From Planctomycetota bacterium (GTDB lineage: Bacteria > Planctomycetota > Phycisphaerae > UBA1845 > PWPN01), in the NCBI GenBank assembly GCA_029550525.1, contig JAKPHF010000062.1:62001-126000 (forward strand): DNA of 64,000 nt, read 5' to 3'. The translations under genes and the position numbers were made by a program. Of the stretch, positions 44,994-54,337 are shown piece after piece (position 1 is the stretch's first letter; every line of letters starts with the position of its first letter). The notes below the pieces were generated by a model that saw only the letters and a list, made by a program, of their open reading frames with translations, made no database searches and was not told the origin of the DNA.

Positions 44994-47900
44994 ATGATCA
45001 ATCCGAAACCTTCAACCGAGAACCGACTCATGATACGAGTACTTGTGCCGGTTGCCGTCTGGTATTGCCTGGCCCACTTGCTACCTCTCGCTCCCGCCCA
45101 GGCCGCTCCGCCGACCATCGAGAGCCCCGACGGAGCCAAGATGATCCTGGTGCCCGCCGGCCCGTTCATCATGGGTTCGGGCGAAGGCAATCCGGACGAA
45201 ACGCCTCCCCATCAACGCGAACTGCCCGCCTTCTATCTGGATGCCACCGAGGTCACCGGTGCGCAGTACGCGCGCTATCTCCAGGAAACGGGAGCCAAGC
45301 CGCCCGCACACTGGAACGGTCCTGTGCCGCCGGAGGGTAAGGCCGATCACCCCGTGACCAACGTGACTTGGTTTGACGCCATGCGGTACGCGATCTGGGC
45401 GGGCAAGCGTTTGCCCACCGAGGCGGAGTGGGAAAAAGCGGCCCGCGGCACGGATGGGCGGCGGTTCCCGTGGGGCAACGCGCCCCTGAAAGACGGCGGC
45501 AATCTCGGCGGCGGAAAGATTCGGCCCGTCGGCGGCTACCCGAACGGTGCCTCGCCCTTCGGATTGCTGGACATGGCCGGCAACGTGTGGGAATGGACGG
45601 CCGACTGGTACGAGGCGTATCCCGGCACGGCCGTACGATTGGTTCACTTCGGCCAGAAGTACAAAGTCATCCGAGGCGGCGGCGCCGAGTACTTCTATTC
45701 GCTCAATGAGAACACCGGCCGCTGTGCGCTCCGTGGGCGCATCCTGCCCTACGCCGGTGAGGATTACCTGGGCTTCCGCTGCGCCCGGGACGTCGATCCC
45801 GGCAAGCCGGCCTACGACGCGAAGAAACTGCTGGCCGAGGCCGAGGCACAACTAAAACTCGCCATGCCCGAGCCGAAACCGCTCTCGTACGAGCGCGAAT
45901 ACGAAACCCTTCGCCAAGCCGGACGTTTCCCGATCGAAATCAACGGGCATCCGGGCCAGACCGGCATGGTTCGCGCGGGTGTGCCGCTCCCGCAAGGACT
46001 CGTCACCGACGTGACGCGGATTCAAGTCGTCGGTCCGGACGGCAAGGCCCGCCCGACACAACGTCAGGTGCTGACGCCATGGAGGGACGGCTCGGCGCGC
46101 TGGGTGCTGCTGGACTTCCCTGCCGCCGCAGGCGAGAAGTGCTCGGTCAATTTCACCGCCGCTTCGACCAACCCCGCCAAGGGTTTGCAAGTCCGCACCA
46201 CGAGCGACACGGCGGTCATCGACACGGGCAAGGCCGTGTTCACGTTCACGAAATCCGCCCTGCTAGGCGAGATGACCGTGGGCGGCAAAGCTGCGATCAG
46301 CGGCGCCAAGTTCGACCTGGTCTTGGACTCCGGCAAGATGCAGTTCATGCCGGCCGAGCAATTGGAAATCGAAGCGCAGGGTCCGCTGCACGCCACCATC
46401 CGATTGAGCGGTTGGCTCGCCGACGAAAAGGGCGCAGAATCGCCCTTCCATTACGACGTGCGAGCCCACGCCACGGCCGATTCGACACGGCTCAACCTCC
46501 TGCTGACGCTCACGCACCTGCAGCCGCGCACGGGCGAGACCCATGAGCGGACGCCCATGGCCCGCATCGTGGATGCGTCGGTGCGATTCGCCCTGCCCGC
46601 GTCCGCCGATCGCGTGGTCATGGCCACCGATCTCGGCGTGTTCGCCGGCCCCGTCGGCGGAAAGAGCGAGTTGCTGCAGCCCGATACCACGCGCTTCACC
46701 ATCACCCGCGACGGTGAGGAAGTCGGCCGAGGCACGCGTTCGCCGGGCTGGCTGGCCGTCCCCACGGCGGGCGGCTGGCTCAGCGTGGGCGTTCGCCACT
46801 TCTGGCAGAACTACGTCAAGGCTCTGACTGCGACGCCCAACGAAATCGCCCTGCGGCTCTGGGCCGGCGAGCAGCCGCTGGACTTCGAGGCCACCATCGC
46901 CAAGACGCACGAGCTCGTGCTGGAAGTCGCCCCGCAAGAGCCCACCGCCACTCAACACGTGCAGTTGGACCCCATGCGGGTGTCGATCAATCCGGCGTGG
47001 GCGTGCGGCACGCAGGCCCTCGGCGGCCCCAAGGTGCCGCGCTGCGACGAGACCATCGCCCACATCCCTTATTGGGAACTGTCGCGTCACAACGGCATGC
47101 GACGGTGGATGCGCTCCGTGTGCTATAGCTGGCGTGACTTCGGCGACACCCGCCACGGCGGCGAACACAAGGGCGCCAACGCATTCCACAACCTCGAGTA
47201 TGACGTGCCCTTCAACTTCATTCTTCAGTACTTGGGCACGGGCGAGACCTGGTATCTCGATGCCGCGGAAATCCAATGCCGCCACCAGGCCGATATTGAT
47301 ACCGACCACGTGACCGGCCATCCCTACAAACACGAGCGGTTCCACACCACGTGGTATGCCGACTTCGCCCACATGTTCCTGCGCGGACTGGTGCTGCACT
47401 ACTGGACCACCGGCGAGCAACGTTCGCTCGAAGTGGCCCGCAAAATTGCCGACTACATCGCCCCGCGGGCGGCCAGCGGCGAAGGCTTCGGCAACGAACG
47501 GCAGATCGGCTGGGGACTGTATGCACTGAGCGGGATCTACGAGGCCACGCTCGACGAAAAGTATCTGAACGCCGCCAGCACCTTGTGCGATCGGCTGGTC
47601 TCGGGTATGTCGCCGCACGGCAAGTTCAAGATCCGCTGGGACAACCGTATGTCGCTCATGAACGGCATGGCCATGAACGGCATGATGTCCGTGCAGGAGC
47701 TCACGGGCGACGAAAAACTCGCCGACGGTCTGCTTCGCCTGGCCAACCGTACCCTCGGCTTCTATCCCGAGTACGCCATGCGGACGCTGCACGGTTACGC
47801 CTGGGCGTTGGCCCGAACCAACGATCCCCGCTTTCTCGACGTGCTCGACAAGACCTGGCAGACGTGCATGGAGTACCTCATGGCGCCGGGCAAGGATTGC

Positions 47901-48707
47901 GACACCACGTCGGAAGAGGTGCACGCCTGGCGAACGCCGTGGTTCGTGGTCAAATACGGCCTGTTCCCGCTGTTCGACCGGAAGCCGAAGCTGCTGCCTG
48001 CCGCGGCGAGCTGGCGCGGACAGTGGCTGCCCGGCGACAAAGCGGAGGTCTTCCTGCGGACCACGTCTCGGGATGACGCCCCGGTCATGGTCATCCTGCA
48101 AGGGATCGCCGCCGGCAAAGCCGAGTTGCTCGACGCCGCAGGCAAGGTGGTCGATCAGGCAGAGTTCACGCCCGCTGCGCGCCGCCTGTTCTCGCCCGCG
48201 GCCTTCGTCCTGCCTGCCGGCAAGGGCTCGTATCTGCTGCGGCTGACCAGTTTTGGCGCCGCCGGCTGGCAACTGCATCACGACGGCCGCTCCATCGCGA
48301 CCCTCTATGATCCCAAGGCCGTTTTCATCAACGACCTGACTCCGCGAGCGTACTGCACGTTGCGTCCTCGGGAAGTCCAGTTCGAACGCGATCGCGGCGA
48401 GGGGCAGGAGCCCGAGACGTACCGCCGAAAAGGCGTGCGCATCCTCTTTGAGGCCGTCGGCGAAGGCGTCCACTCGGTCACGCTGTACGACCCGAACGGC
48501 AACGTCTTCGCGACCGCGGAGAAGTTCCTCCCGCTCGAAGACAAGGGACGGTATGAGATCAGCCTCGCCGTGCCGTTCGATGAGGATCAGCTCGAGGGCT
48601 GGTCCATCGAGGCCTGGCAGGCCAAAGTGCTGCGCATCGAGGGCTTCTCGCCGTACTGGGCGAACAGTCCCGAGCAGTTGTTCAACCCGGAAACGCTTCC
48701 GGAATAG
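44994..48707 (+). CDS. secreted SUMF1-like domain fused to PcRGLX/YetA-type rhamnogalacturonan-lyase-like protein
   Basis: A 1237-residue exported protein. Signal peptide near residues 13-38 (MIRVLVPVAVWYCLAHLLPLAPAQA; the start may be ATG 45030). Residues about 45-268 form a formylglycine-generating-enzyme-type SUMF1 domain: DGAKMILVPAGPFIMGS, LDATEVTGAQYARYL, LPTEAEWEKAARG, GNVWEWTADWY, ending LGFRCARDV. The cysteine pair that does the FGE chemistry is not seen (where MCHKSYC-type sequence sits in FGE, the protein has EYFYSLNENTGRC). From about 300 a RIFT-barrel (PIEINGHPGQTGMVRAGVPLPQGLV, WRDGSARWVLLDFP) and then an alpha/alpha barrel (WYLDAAEIQCRHQADID) follow, as in exo-rhamnogalacturonan lyases. 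The role of the first domain is unknown; it may bind rather than modify. Confidence 0.78.
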   Translation: MINPKPSTENRLMIRVLVPVAVWYCLAHLLPLAPAQAAPPTIESPDGAKMILVPAGPFIMGSGEGNPDETPPHQRELPAFYLDATEVTGAQYARYLQETGAKPPAHWNGPVPPEGKADHPVTNVTWFDAMRYAIWAGKRLPTEAEWEKAARGTDGRRFPWGNAPLKDGGNLGGGKIRPVGGYPNGASPFGLLDMAGNVWEWTADWYEAYPGTAVRLVHFGQKYKVIRGGGAEYFYSLNENTGRCALRGRILPYAGEDYLGFRCARDVDPGKPAYDAKKLLAEAEAQLKLAMPEPKPLSYEREYETLRQAGRFPIEINGHPGQTGMVRAGVPLPQGLVTDVTRIQVVGPDGKARPTQRQVLTPWRDGSARWVLLDFPAAAGEKCSVNFTAASTNPAKGLQVRTTSDTAVIDTGKAVFTFTKSALLGEMTVGGKAAISGAKFDLVLDSGKMQFMPAEQLEIEAQGPLHATIRLSGWLADEKGAESPFHYDVRAHATADSTRLNLLLTLTHLQPRTGETHERTPMARIVDASVRFALPASADRVVMATDLGVFAGPVGGKSELLQPDTTRFTITRDGEEVGRGTRSPGWLAVPTAGGWLSVGVRHFWQNYVKALTATPNEIALRLWAGEQPLDFEATIAKTHELVLEVAPQEPTATQHVQLDPMRVSINPAWACGTQALGGPKVPRCDETIAHIPYWELSRHNGMRRWMRSVCYSWRDFGDTRHGGEHKGANAFHNLEYDVPFNFILQYLGTGETWYLDAAEIQCRHQADIDTDHVTGHPYKHERFHTTWYADFAHMFLRGLVLHYWTTGEQRSLEVARKIADYIAPRAASGEGFGNERQIGWGLYALSGIYEATLDEKYLNAASTLCDRLVSGMSPHGKFKIRWDNRMSLMNGMAMNGMMSVQELTGDEKLADGLLRLANRTLGFYPEYAMRTLHGYAWALARTNDPRFLDVLDKTWQTCMEYLMAPGKDCDTTSEEVHAWRTPWFVVKYGLFPLFDRKPKLLPAAASWRGQWLPGDKAEVFLRTTSRDDAPVMVILQGIAAGKAELLDAAGKVVDQAEFTPAARRLFSPAAFVLPAGKGSYLLRLTSFGAAGWQLHHDGRSIATLYDPKAVFINDLTPRAYCTLRPREVQFERDRGEGQEPETYRRKGVRILFEAVGEGVHSVTLYDPNGNVFATAEKFLPLEDKGRYEISLAVPFDEDQLEGWSIEAWQAKVLRIEGFSPYWANSPEQLFNPETLPE

Positions 48708-48715
48708 TGAATCGA

Positions 48716-48918
48716 AACCACAGAGGCAGAGAGACACAGAGGGAGATAGCTATCAGCTATCAGCTATCAGCCATCCGCTATCAGCTGTCAGCAGGATGTC
48801 TGGCTCTCACAACCTTCGTACATCGCTCTTCTTCTCTGCGCCTCAGTGTCTCTGTGGTGAATTCTTCCTTGTACGCTGCGTGTCCGCGCGGCAGACGTTG
48901 AGTTGCAACGAGGTGATC
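48716..48918. repeat. compound low-complexity gap: CACAGAG inverted pair around a GCTATCAGC array
   Basis: The gap between the two large genes contains AACCACAGAGGCAGAGAG (48716 on), then six GCTATCAGC-type units (48746-48800), GGATGTCTGGCTCTCAC, then CTCTGCGCCTCAGTGTCTCTGTGGTGAA (48833-48862), which reads back as the first block on the other strand. No gene. AACGAGGTGATC before the next ATG is the ribosome site. Confidence 0.75.
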
Positions 48919-51900
48919 ATGCCCAAAGGAAGTCTCATCAGCCTGATATCCGTTCTGTTGTTCTCCGCAGCCGGTGTGAGCCTCGCGGCAGACCTGCCGC
49001 AAGTGGGCCAGCCGGTGGATCTCGCCGAGTTTGCCCGGCCATTGGACAAGGCCGACGGCATCGGCGTGGAGTGGGACATGCTGCACGACGTGCACGAAGT
49101 GCACCTGACCGGCGCGGATGCCGCGGTGGCTCCTTCGCTTCGCGTCGAATGGTGGGGCAGCGTGTGGCCCGCCAACGGCTCCGGCGGATGGAAGCGATTG
49201 GACGATCCGTGGAACGGTCAGTGGGTTCCGCTGCCCGCCGAGCCGCAGATCGAGGACGGCAAGGTTGTCTTCAAGTGTCCGCCGCTGTCCAAGGAAGAAT
49301 GGGAGCGGGCGCTCGACAAGGATAAGTACGACGGCAAGCGGATCCCCACATACCGCAAGACGCTGAAGCTGCGCGTGGTCACGATTGACGGCAAACCCGC
49401 TCCGGCAGGTGTCCGAATCGCCGCCTATGGCAAATCCACCTGGAATCGCGGTGCGTTCAACATCGAATACCGTCACACCGACTCCAACCCGGCCGCCATG
49501 CGCATCGAGGCGATACATGGCCGAATCGCCAAGATTGTCAGCATGCCCGCCCCCCGCAACGTCACCGTGCACGCCACCGGCTGGCAGGCAGCCAAGGCGG
49601 CGGGTCAGACCAGCGGCGTCGTAGTGGATGTGTTCTACACGGAGAACAACGACCGCGACTCCAACGACATGACGCGCGTGACCGTTCGCCTGGGCAGCGA
49701 CGTCGCGGCGACCGGCTTTTCGTTCGTGCCTCAAGACGTGCTGGCCGACGACGCCATGCGGCTGCCCTCGCTCGGCGTGTTGGTCTGCGAAGCCTCGCGC
49801 CGCATCACACTGGCCAACGACAAGGGTCCGTCGGGCGAGCACTGGAACAAGCCCGTTCGCTTGCGCCTGACCGAGCGACCGGAAATGACCCGGTCCATGG
49901 CCATGGAAGGCATGCCCCGGCTGCAGCCCGCTCAGTGGGTGCCGCTCGGTGTGCCCTCCGCCCGTCAGGAGTTCTTCGTCAGCCCCGGCGGCGACTGGTC
50001 CATCTGGGGCATGTCGCTGGCGGTCAAGAACGGGCGTGATCATCCGCGGCTCGTATTCCGCCACAAATTCGACAATCGTCTGGCGGACAAGTTCTTCGCG
50101 ATCCTCGACACGCGCGAGCAACCGAAATTCGACGAGGGCTGGCGCGAAGGTTGCGTGCGTTATCTTGAAGAAGGGCATCTCCCGATCATCCACGTCGAGT
50201 GGAACACCGGCCCTGTGCACTATCACCACGCCCTGGGCACGACCATCCTCCTGGGCGACTACGGCGACGACGTGACTCGGCGCGGCGACGAAACGGTCGT
50301 GTTGCTGACCAAACTCGAGGTGACCAACGTCGCCGACACGCCTCAACCCGCTGTGGTCCATCTGCGTTTCTCGCACCATGCGCCGATCTCGCTGCGTGAC
50401 AACGGCACCATCGCCATCGACGCGGACGATCCGGCTAAAGTGCCCGCGGGCATGACCGCGCTGCGCGGCCAGATCTCCGTCGGCGCCCCCACCGGTGGCG
50501 GAGCGGCGGGTTGGAGCATCGTGCCGGGCAACGATCCGTCCTGCTCGGCCGTGCTGAAGTGGAGTCAGACCCTCCAGCCCGGCGAGACGCGGACCATCTA
50601 CTTCAAGGCTCCCTTCGTGGATCTGCTCGACGCCACCGAGATCGAGCGGTTCAACACGATCAGCTACGAATCCGAAATGCCCGTCGTCCTGGACTACTGG
50701 CGGCAGCGCTTCGCCAAGGGCATGATTATCGACGTGCCCGACAGCGCCGTCATGGATTTCTACCGGGCGAACCTCTGGCACAACATCATCACCACCGACC
50801 GCGATCCCGACACCGGGCTGTACAACCAGGGCGTGGGCACCGTCCGCTATCGCGTGTTCGCCAACGAGACGGTCATGATCGCCCGATCGATGGACATGCG
50901 CGGCGAGCACGAGGAGGCCCGGCGTTTTCTCGAGCCCATGCTGCACTACCAGGGCCACGAACCGCTCAAGGGCCGGTACTCGACGCAAGAGGGCGTCTTC
51001 CACAGCGCCGGCGAGTACACGCACGGCGAATACGCCATGAACCACGGCTTCGTGCTGTGGGGCGTGGCCGATCACTACCTCATGACCCGCGACCGGGCCT
51101 ACCTCGATCGGACGGCTCCGCAACTGATCAAAGGCTGCGATTTCCTCATCAACGAGCGCAAGAGCACGATGATCGACGTGGCGAGCCCGGGAAACGCGGG
51201 CAAGCGTCGGCCGCCCTATTACGGCCTCGGCCCCGCGTCCTCACTCGAAGATGTGGTCGAGTACCAATATTGGTACGCCACGAACGCGTACTTCTATCTG
51301 GGCATGAAGCGTGTCGCCCAGGCGCTGAGCGACATTAATCATCCCGAAGCGGCCCGGCTGACCGCTGAAGCCGAGAAGTATCGCCAGGACATCGAAGCCG
51401 CCGTTCGCGAAGGAGCGACGCTGGCCGCGGCCGTGCGGTTGCGCGACGGCAACTACGTGCCCTACGTCCCCTCGCGCGTCTGGCACTGGCGTCACCTGAC
51501 CGAAGGCTGGATCCGCGAGGCCCTATATCCCGCCATCCACCTGGCCACCGCTGAAGTCGTCAGTCCCGACGATCCGCTCATGACCTGGATGCTCGACGAA
51601 CTCGAGGACAACATCTTTTTCTCGTGGCAGTCGGGCTTCAACATCGAGGACTTCCAGACGAAGTGGTTTGAGAAAGGCGCTGTCACGCTGCAGCCGTGCC
51701 TCGTCGATACGCCGACCATCTACATGGCCCGCAACGAGATCAAGGCGGCACTGCGATCGTTCTGGAACACCTACGCCCTGAGCATATTCCCCGACACGCA
51801 GTGCTTCACCGAGTGGGCGCGACGTCTCGGCGACCCTGGCGGGCCGCTCTACAAGACGTCGGACGAGTCGCGGTGGGTCATGTGGCTCCGCCAGCTCCTG

Positions 51901-52293
51901 GTGTGGGAAGACGGCAACCATCTCTGGTTCGGCCGGGCCATGCCGAGCGAGTGGCTGCTCAACGGCAAGACCGTTCGCATCGCGAACGCGGCGACGATCT
52001 TCGGTCGAGCCGATCTGACCATCCGCTCGCAGGTGGACAACGGGCGCATCGAAGCGACGGTCACCATCCCCGTTCGCAACGCCCCGGCGGAAACCTGGCT
52101 GCGGCTGCGGCATCCGTACGGCTACGTGCCGGCCAAGGTCTGGGTCAACCATCGGCCCCTGCCGCCGGAGAGCATCGTCGGCCAGGACATCCGGCTCGAA
52201 CCCCCTGCCGATGGCAAGCCCTTGCACATCGTGGCCGAGTACCCGCATCCCAAGCCCGGTACCGAGTGGCGAGCGGAAGCCGGCGGATTCTGA
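48919..52293 (+). CDS. large secreted alpha/alpha-barrel protein, likely polysaccharide hydrolase or lyase
   Basis: A 1124-residue exported protein with a signal peptide (MPKGSLISLISVLLFSAAGVSLAA). The ATG at 48919 has GAGGTG upstream; a longer frame upstream runs inside the preceding gene out of phase. The first 600 residues are mostly beta (LHDVHEVHLTGADAAVAPSLRVEWWGSVWP). From about 620 a helical barrel: FYRANLWHNIITTDRDPDTGLYNQGVG, RSMDMRGEHEEARRFLEPMLHYQG, FVLWGVADHYLMTRDRAYLDRTAPQLIKGCDFL. This resembles six-hairpin glycosidases. I cannot place it in a numbered family. It follows the YetA-type gene on the same strand and may act on the same polymer. Confidence 0.65.
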   Translation: MPKGSLISLISVLLFSAAGVSLAADLPQVGQPVDLAEFARPLDKADGIGVEWDMLHDVHEVHLTGADAAVAPSLRVEWWGSVWPANGSGGWKRLDDPWNGQWVPLPAEPQIEDGKVVFKCPPLSKEEWERALDKDKYDGKRIPTYRKTLKLRVVTIDGKPAPAGVRIAAYGKSTWNRGAFNIEYRHTDSNPAAMRIEAIHGRIAKIVSMPAPRNVTVHATGWQAAKAAGQTSGVVVDVFYTENNDRDSNDMTRVTVRLGSDVAATGFSFVPQDVLADDAMRLPSLGVLVCEASRRITLANDKGPSGEHWNKPVRLRLTERPEMTRSMAMEGMPRLQPAQWVPLGVPSARQEFFVSPGGDWSIWGMSLAVKNGRDHPRLVFRHKFDNRLADKFFAILDTREQPKFDEGWREGCVRYLEEGHLPIIHVEWNTGPVHYHHALGTTILLGDYGDDVTRRGDETVVLLTKLEVTNVADTPQPAVVHLRFSHHAPISLRDNGTIAIDADDPAKVPAGMTALRGQISVGAPTGGGAAGWSIVPGNDPSCSAVLKWSQTLQPGETRTIYFKAPFVDLLDATEIERFNTISYESEMPVVLDYWRQRFAKGMIIDVPDSAVMDFYRANLWHNIITTDRDPDTGLYNQGVGTVRYRVFANETVMIARSMDMRGEHEEARRFLEPMLHYQGHEPLKGRYSTQEGVFHSAGEYTHGEYAMNHGFVLWGVADHYLMTRDRAYLDRTAPQLIKGCDFLINERKSTMIDVASPGNAGKRRPPYYGLGPASSLEDVVEYQYWYATNAYFYLGMKRVAQALSDINHPEAARLTAEAEKYRQDIEAAVREGATLAAAVRLRDGNYVPYVPSRVWHWRHLTEGWIREALYPAIHLATAEVVSPDDPLMTWMLDELEDNIFFSWQSGFNIEDFQTKWFEKGAVTLQPCLVDTPTIYMARNEIKAALRSFWNTYALSIFPDTQCFTEWARRLGDPGGPLYKTSDESRWVMWLRQLLVWEDGNHLWFGRAMPSEWLLNGKTVRIANAATIFGRADLTIRSQVDNGRIEATVTIPVRNAPAETWLRLRHPYGYVPAKVWVNHRPLPPESIVGQDIRLEPPADGKPLHIVAEYPHPKPGTEWRAEAGGF

Positions 52294-52300
52294 TTGGAAA

Positions 52301-52340
52301 AGCTATGAGCTATGAGCTGTGAGCTATGAGCCAGACTTGG
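52301..52340. repeat. GCTATGAGC short-period repeat, copy 5
   Basis: AGCTATGAGC, TATGAGCT, GTGAGC, TATGAGCCAGAC in direct succession, starting a few bases after the stop of the large secreted gene. Confidence 0.8.
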
Positions 52341-52361
52341 CAAAAGTAGAAAACCTTTTCC

Positions 52362-52495
52362 TCATCCGTGCCCGTCGGTGCCATCCGTAGTCTGAACGAG
52401 CATGGGAGAAAGCAAGCGAACCACGGAGTGCGCTGAGCTCTCCGTGGTTCGCTTCTTATCCGTGGGTATCGCTGTTATCCGCGGTGGCTCAGAAC
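52362..52495. repeat. TATCCGTGG-type short repeats around a terminator
   Basis: CTCATCCGTGCCCGTCGGTGCCATCCGTAG, CTTATCCGTGGGTATCGCTGTTATCCGCGGTGG: words of the TATCCGTGG type recur on both sides of the hairpin at 52414-52454. Confidence 0.5.
52414..52454. terminator. hairpin between convergent genes, probable bidirectional terminator
   Basis: A perfect 15-base stem (52414-52428 with 52440-52454) and an 11-base loop. It lies between two convergent genes. There is no good T-run on either strand (CTTAT on the plus side, TCTCCC on the minus side), so efficiency is uncertain. Confidence 0.6.
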
Positions 52496-52977
52496 AGCGG
52501 TGGCTTGCCGAGCTTGCGGCGGACGACCACGAATTGAGCCGCATGCATCAGCTCGTGGATGCCCAGCATGTTGAACATCGCACCGATGGTCGGCGCGTAG
52601 GCCCGCATTGGCTCGGGCGCAGGCTCGTCGAGGCGCGCGTCCGGCGTGGCATCCAACGCCGCCAAGGCCGCCGCCCGCTGCTTCTCGAGCAGTTCGAGGT
52701 ACTCGGCCTTGGTCTTGAAGACGGCGGCATCATCGGAGCCGGCCGTCTCCTTGCCGTGGGCCTTGGCGAAGCCGTCAGGCAGCGCGGGCATGTCATAGCC
52801 GCACGCCGCGGCCATGTCGTGCTCGGATGCGATCACATGTCCCAGTTGCCAGGCGATGTGGTTGGCCCCCGGCACGGGCCGGACCAGCAAATCGGCGTCA
52901 GTCAGATCCGCCACGTAGGACTGGAGAATGAAGTGCGCCTGGTTCATGGTGTTGCGGATGACATCATTCGAGGTCAT
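52489..52977 (-). CDS. DinB-family protein
   Basis: A 162-residue four-helix-bundle protein of the DinB/YfiT type. NTMNQAHFILQSYVADLTDADLLVRPVPGANHIAWQLGHVIASEHD holds the first His of the metal triad in WQLGH; the later HELMHAAQF supplies two more. Members often act as thiol-dependent transferases or metal hydrolases, with bacillithiol or mycothiol in some cases, and others are unknown. AGGAGCGACGATC precedes the ATG. Nothing in the sequence points to the damage-response role of the original B. subtilis gene. Confidence 0.85.
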   Translation of the reverse strand: MTSNDVIRNTMNQAHFILQSYVADLTDADLLVRPVPGANHIAWQLGHVIASEHDMAAACGYDMPALPDGFAKAHGKETAGSDDAAVFKTKAEYLELLEKQRAAALAALDATPDARLDEPAPEPMRAYAPTIGAMFNMLGIHELMHAAQFVVVRRKLGKPPLF

Positions 52978-53007
52978 GATCGTCGCTCCTAATTGTCTAC
53001 AGATTTC

Positions 53008-53040
53008 GAGGCTCGAAGCTCAAAGTTCAGAGCTCACGGC
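53008..53040. repeat. GCTCGAAGCTCAAAG short-period repeat, degraded copy 6
   Basis: GAGGCTCGAAGCTCAAAGTTCAGAGCTCACGG runs from the DinB promoter region into the end of the next gene. It is the weakest member of the AGCTC-word family. Confidence 0.45.
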
Positions 53041-54116
53041 TTCTTCCAGAGATCGAACGGCTTGTCCACCTTCGGCGGATTGTAGGGCCAGTCGATGCGT
53101 CGGCCCGTGCCCGCCGATTCGTATGCGGCGTAGATGATCTCGAGCACCTTGCGGCCATCCTCGCCGGTCTCGATGGGCTTCTCCTCGCCGCGGACGCACC
53201 GTGCGAAGTGAGCCATCTCCTGCGGGAAGCCGTAGTTCCACACCTCCTCGAACATGGTAAACGTGTAACCCGCGGTAGTGGCTGCCTTCTCGACCGCGTA
53301 GCCGTAGCCCGACTCGCTATACGTCAGCAAGCTGGAGCCGCGCAGGAGATCGGCCCGCGTGAAGCCGCCGGAGCCGTAGATTTCGCACTGGTCGTCCACG
53401 CCGCCCTGCTTGGCCCAGGAGTTCTCGGCCAGGCCCGTGCGACCGCCCTCATACTCGACGATGCACAGGCTGTGGTCCTCGCCGCGAGTCTTGTCGCCAT
53501 GCACGTACGTCCCCAGGCTCGCGAACACGCTCTTGACGGCCGGCTTGCCGAACACCCAGCGGGCGTACTCGATGGAGTGACACCCCATGTCCAGGAGCAC
53601 GCCGCCGCCCGACTTGTCCACGTCCCAGAACCACGGCTCGTGCGGCCCGAAGTGCTCCTCGGACTGCTTGACCAGGAACGCCCGCCCGATCGCCCCCTCG
53701 TCGACGAGCTGCTTGGCCCGCACGTACTTGGGAGCGAAGCACAGTTCCTCGGCGTACATAAGCAGCACCTTGGCCTCGGCGCAGGCTGCGATCATGCGGT
53801 CCGCCTCCTCCAGCGTGCGGCACAACGGCTTTTCGCAAACGACGTGCTTGCCGGCCCTCGCCGCGTCGATCGTCACCTGGCAGTGCAGGTAATTCGGCAC
53901 GCAGAGCGTGACCATGTCGATTTCCTTCAGCGCCAGCAGGTCGCGATAGTCCTCGAACGCGCGCGGAATCTCCCGCTGCTCGGCGAACTTCTTCGCCTTG
54001 CCCGGCGTGGGCGATGCGACCGCCACCACGCGGGCTTCGGGGATCATCTTGAACGCGTGGGCGTGCAAATCCGCTACGAAACCGCTGCCGATGATGCCGA
54101 CGTTGACCTGGTCCAT
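53034..54116 (-). CDS. Gfo/Idh/MocA-family sugar oxidoreductase
   Basis: A 360-residue NAD(P)-dependent enzyme: VGIIGSGFVADLHAHAF, MVTLCVPNYLHCQVTIDAARAGKHVVCEKPLCR with the EKP lysine, and GGGVLLDMGCHSIEYARWVFGKP with the catalytic acid and His. GGAGCGAACAG precedes the ATG. It has only general likeness to the other member at 20-21 kb and is not a recent duplicate. No signal peptide. An oxidoreductase or epimerase acting on a sugar or sugar acid is likely; substrate unknown. Confidence 0.92.
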   Translation of the reverse strand: MDQVNVGIIGSGFVADLHAHAFKMIPEARVVAVASPTPGKAKKFAEQREIPRAFEDYRDLLALKEIDMVTLCVPNYLHCQVTIDAARAGKHVVCEKPLCRTLEEADRMIAACAEAKVLLMYAEELCFAPKYVRAKQLVDEGAIGRAFLVKQSEEHFGPHEPWFWDVDKSGGGVLLDMGCHSIEYARWVFGKPAVKSVFASLGTYVHGDKTRGEDHSLCIVEYEGGRTGLAENSWAKQGGVDDQCEIYGSGGFTRADLLRGSSLLTYSESGYGYAVEKAATTAGYTFTMFEEVWNYGFPQEMAHFARCVRGEEKPIETGEDGRKVLEIIYAAYESAGTGRRIDWPYNPPKVDKPFDLWKKP

Positions 54117-54152
54117 CTGTTCGCTCCGTGATGTGAATCGGGTTTTCGGGGG

Positions 54153-54171
54153 GCGGGCATCTTGCCCGCCT
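54153..54171 (+). repeat. REP-like palindrome, copy 7
   Basis: GGCGGGCATCTTGCCCGCC with perfect arms, G-run on the left and TCGAAATGA on the right, upstream of the Gfo/Idh gene start. Confidence 0.8.
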
Positions 54172-54298
54172 CGAAATGATCGTGTCTAATATAATGCACG
54201 ATTAGCACGCGCGCTCAGCGTACAGCCCCTTTCCGCCCCGAAGGAACACCGGCCAATAGACCACTGTACCCGTGGTTAGAAAGCCATCTCACCCATGA

Positions 54299-54317
54299 GG
54301 CGGGCAAGATGGCCGCC
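54299..54317 (-). repeat. REP-like palindrome, copy 8
   Basis: GGCGGGCAAGATGGCCGCC with one mismatch, followed by CCCCCGAGAG. It lies 78 bases before the stop of the FG-GAP gene and faces copy 7, 128 bases away, so the two make an inverted pair. Confidence 0.7.
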
Positions 54318-54337
54318 CCCCGAGAGACCGCGACTCT

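Noticed and set aside
44994..45800. True formylglycine-generating enzyme
   Set aside because: The fold signature is present, but the cysteine pair needed for the chemistry is not seen and no sulfatase gene is nearby.
46263..48737. 824-codon open frame on the minus strand across the SUMF1-YetA gene
   Set aside because: No family motif, His/Arg/Gly-heavy composition typical of antisense frames in G+C-rich DNA, and it lies fully opposite a gene with clear domains.
48781..51123. 780-codon open frame on the minus strand opposite the 1124-residue protein
   Set aside because: Same antisense shadow pattern; its upstream end runs through a repeat array.
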